Assembly (NCBI GenBank): GCA_017554135.1
Contig: JAFZIX010000154.1
Location: 1-5,354 of the forward strand
Reading direction: 5' to 3'
From: Bacteroidales bacterium
Lineage (GTDB): Bacteria; Bacteroidota; Bacteroidia; Bacteroidales; UBA932
DNA length: 5,354 bases
Of the stretch, positions 5,287 to 5,354 are shown piece after piece (positions within the stretch are counted from its first letter, which is position 1; each line of letters begins with the position of its first letter). The notes beneath the pieces were generated by a model that searched no databases, was not told the DNA's origin, and saw only the letters and a program-made list of their open reading frames with translations. A program made the translations under genes and the position numbers.

Positions 5287-5354
5287 GGTGTCAAAAGAGC
5301 GAAACGCCTTTCAGGCAGGGGCGGGCGTGGGAGGAGGTGATCACAACGCGCAGC

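Overview
The window looks like chromosomal DNA from a gut-type member of the Bacteroidota, probably Bacteroidales, with a fairly GC-rich genome. The evidence is a ComF protein of the Bacteroidales form, a lipoprotein with bacterial Ig-like repeats and a Fibrobacter/Bacteroidetes 'major paralogous' C-terminal domain, promoter -7 boxes of the Bacteroidota type (TAnnTTTG), and a general lack of Shine-Dalgarno sites. The species cannot be named from the sequence alone.

Layout. Bases 1-134 are one arm of a dispersed-type repeat made of two hairpins. Next comes a tight plus-strand operon of three genes: an uncharacterised 196-aa protein (193-783), an AlkZ-related winged-helix protein (812-1498), and a DUF1963/YwqG-like protein (1498-2178) joined by a one-base TGATG overlap. 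Five bases further on, a DUF456 membrane protein converges from the minus strand (2184-2669). Its promoter faces a plus-strand promoter for a Big_2/FISUMP lipoprotein (2717-4006), which is clearly richer in AT than the other genes. The lipoprotein gene converges with comF (minus, 4003-4830) so closely that both stop codons lie in one TTAA. The last 470 bases hold no credible gene. They contain the comF promoter, a small inverted repeat, the second arm of the large inverted repeat (4974-5104), and two more hairpin-rich repeat clusters (5092-5181 and 5202-5286). I see nothing I can interpret in 5287-5354.

How the parts work together. No single pathway links all six genes. The three-gene operon is the only likely functional unit. 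It combines a protein related to an alkylation DNA-glycosylase family with two proteins of unknown role, so a stress or damage role is possible but unproven. The DUF456, lipoprotein and comF genes look like independent transcription units.

The most unusual content is non-coding. A 94%-identical inverted repeat pair (109 of 116 positions) flanks the whole gene block, and its four hairpins share one GGGCAAGGT stem. A dense mosaic of other palindromes adjoins it. I also see an apparent extra segment near the C-terminus of ComF. No transposase, integrase, CRISPR array, tRNA or rRNA was found, and I do not see convincing evidence of a new multi-gene system.
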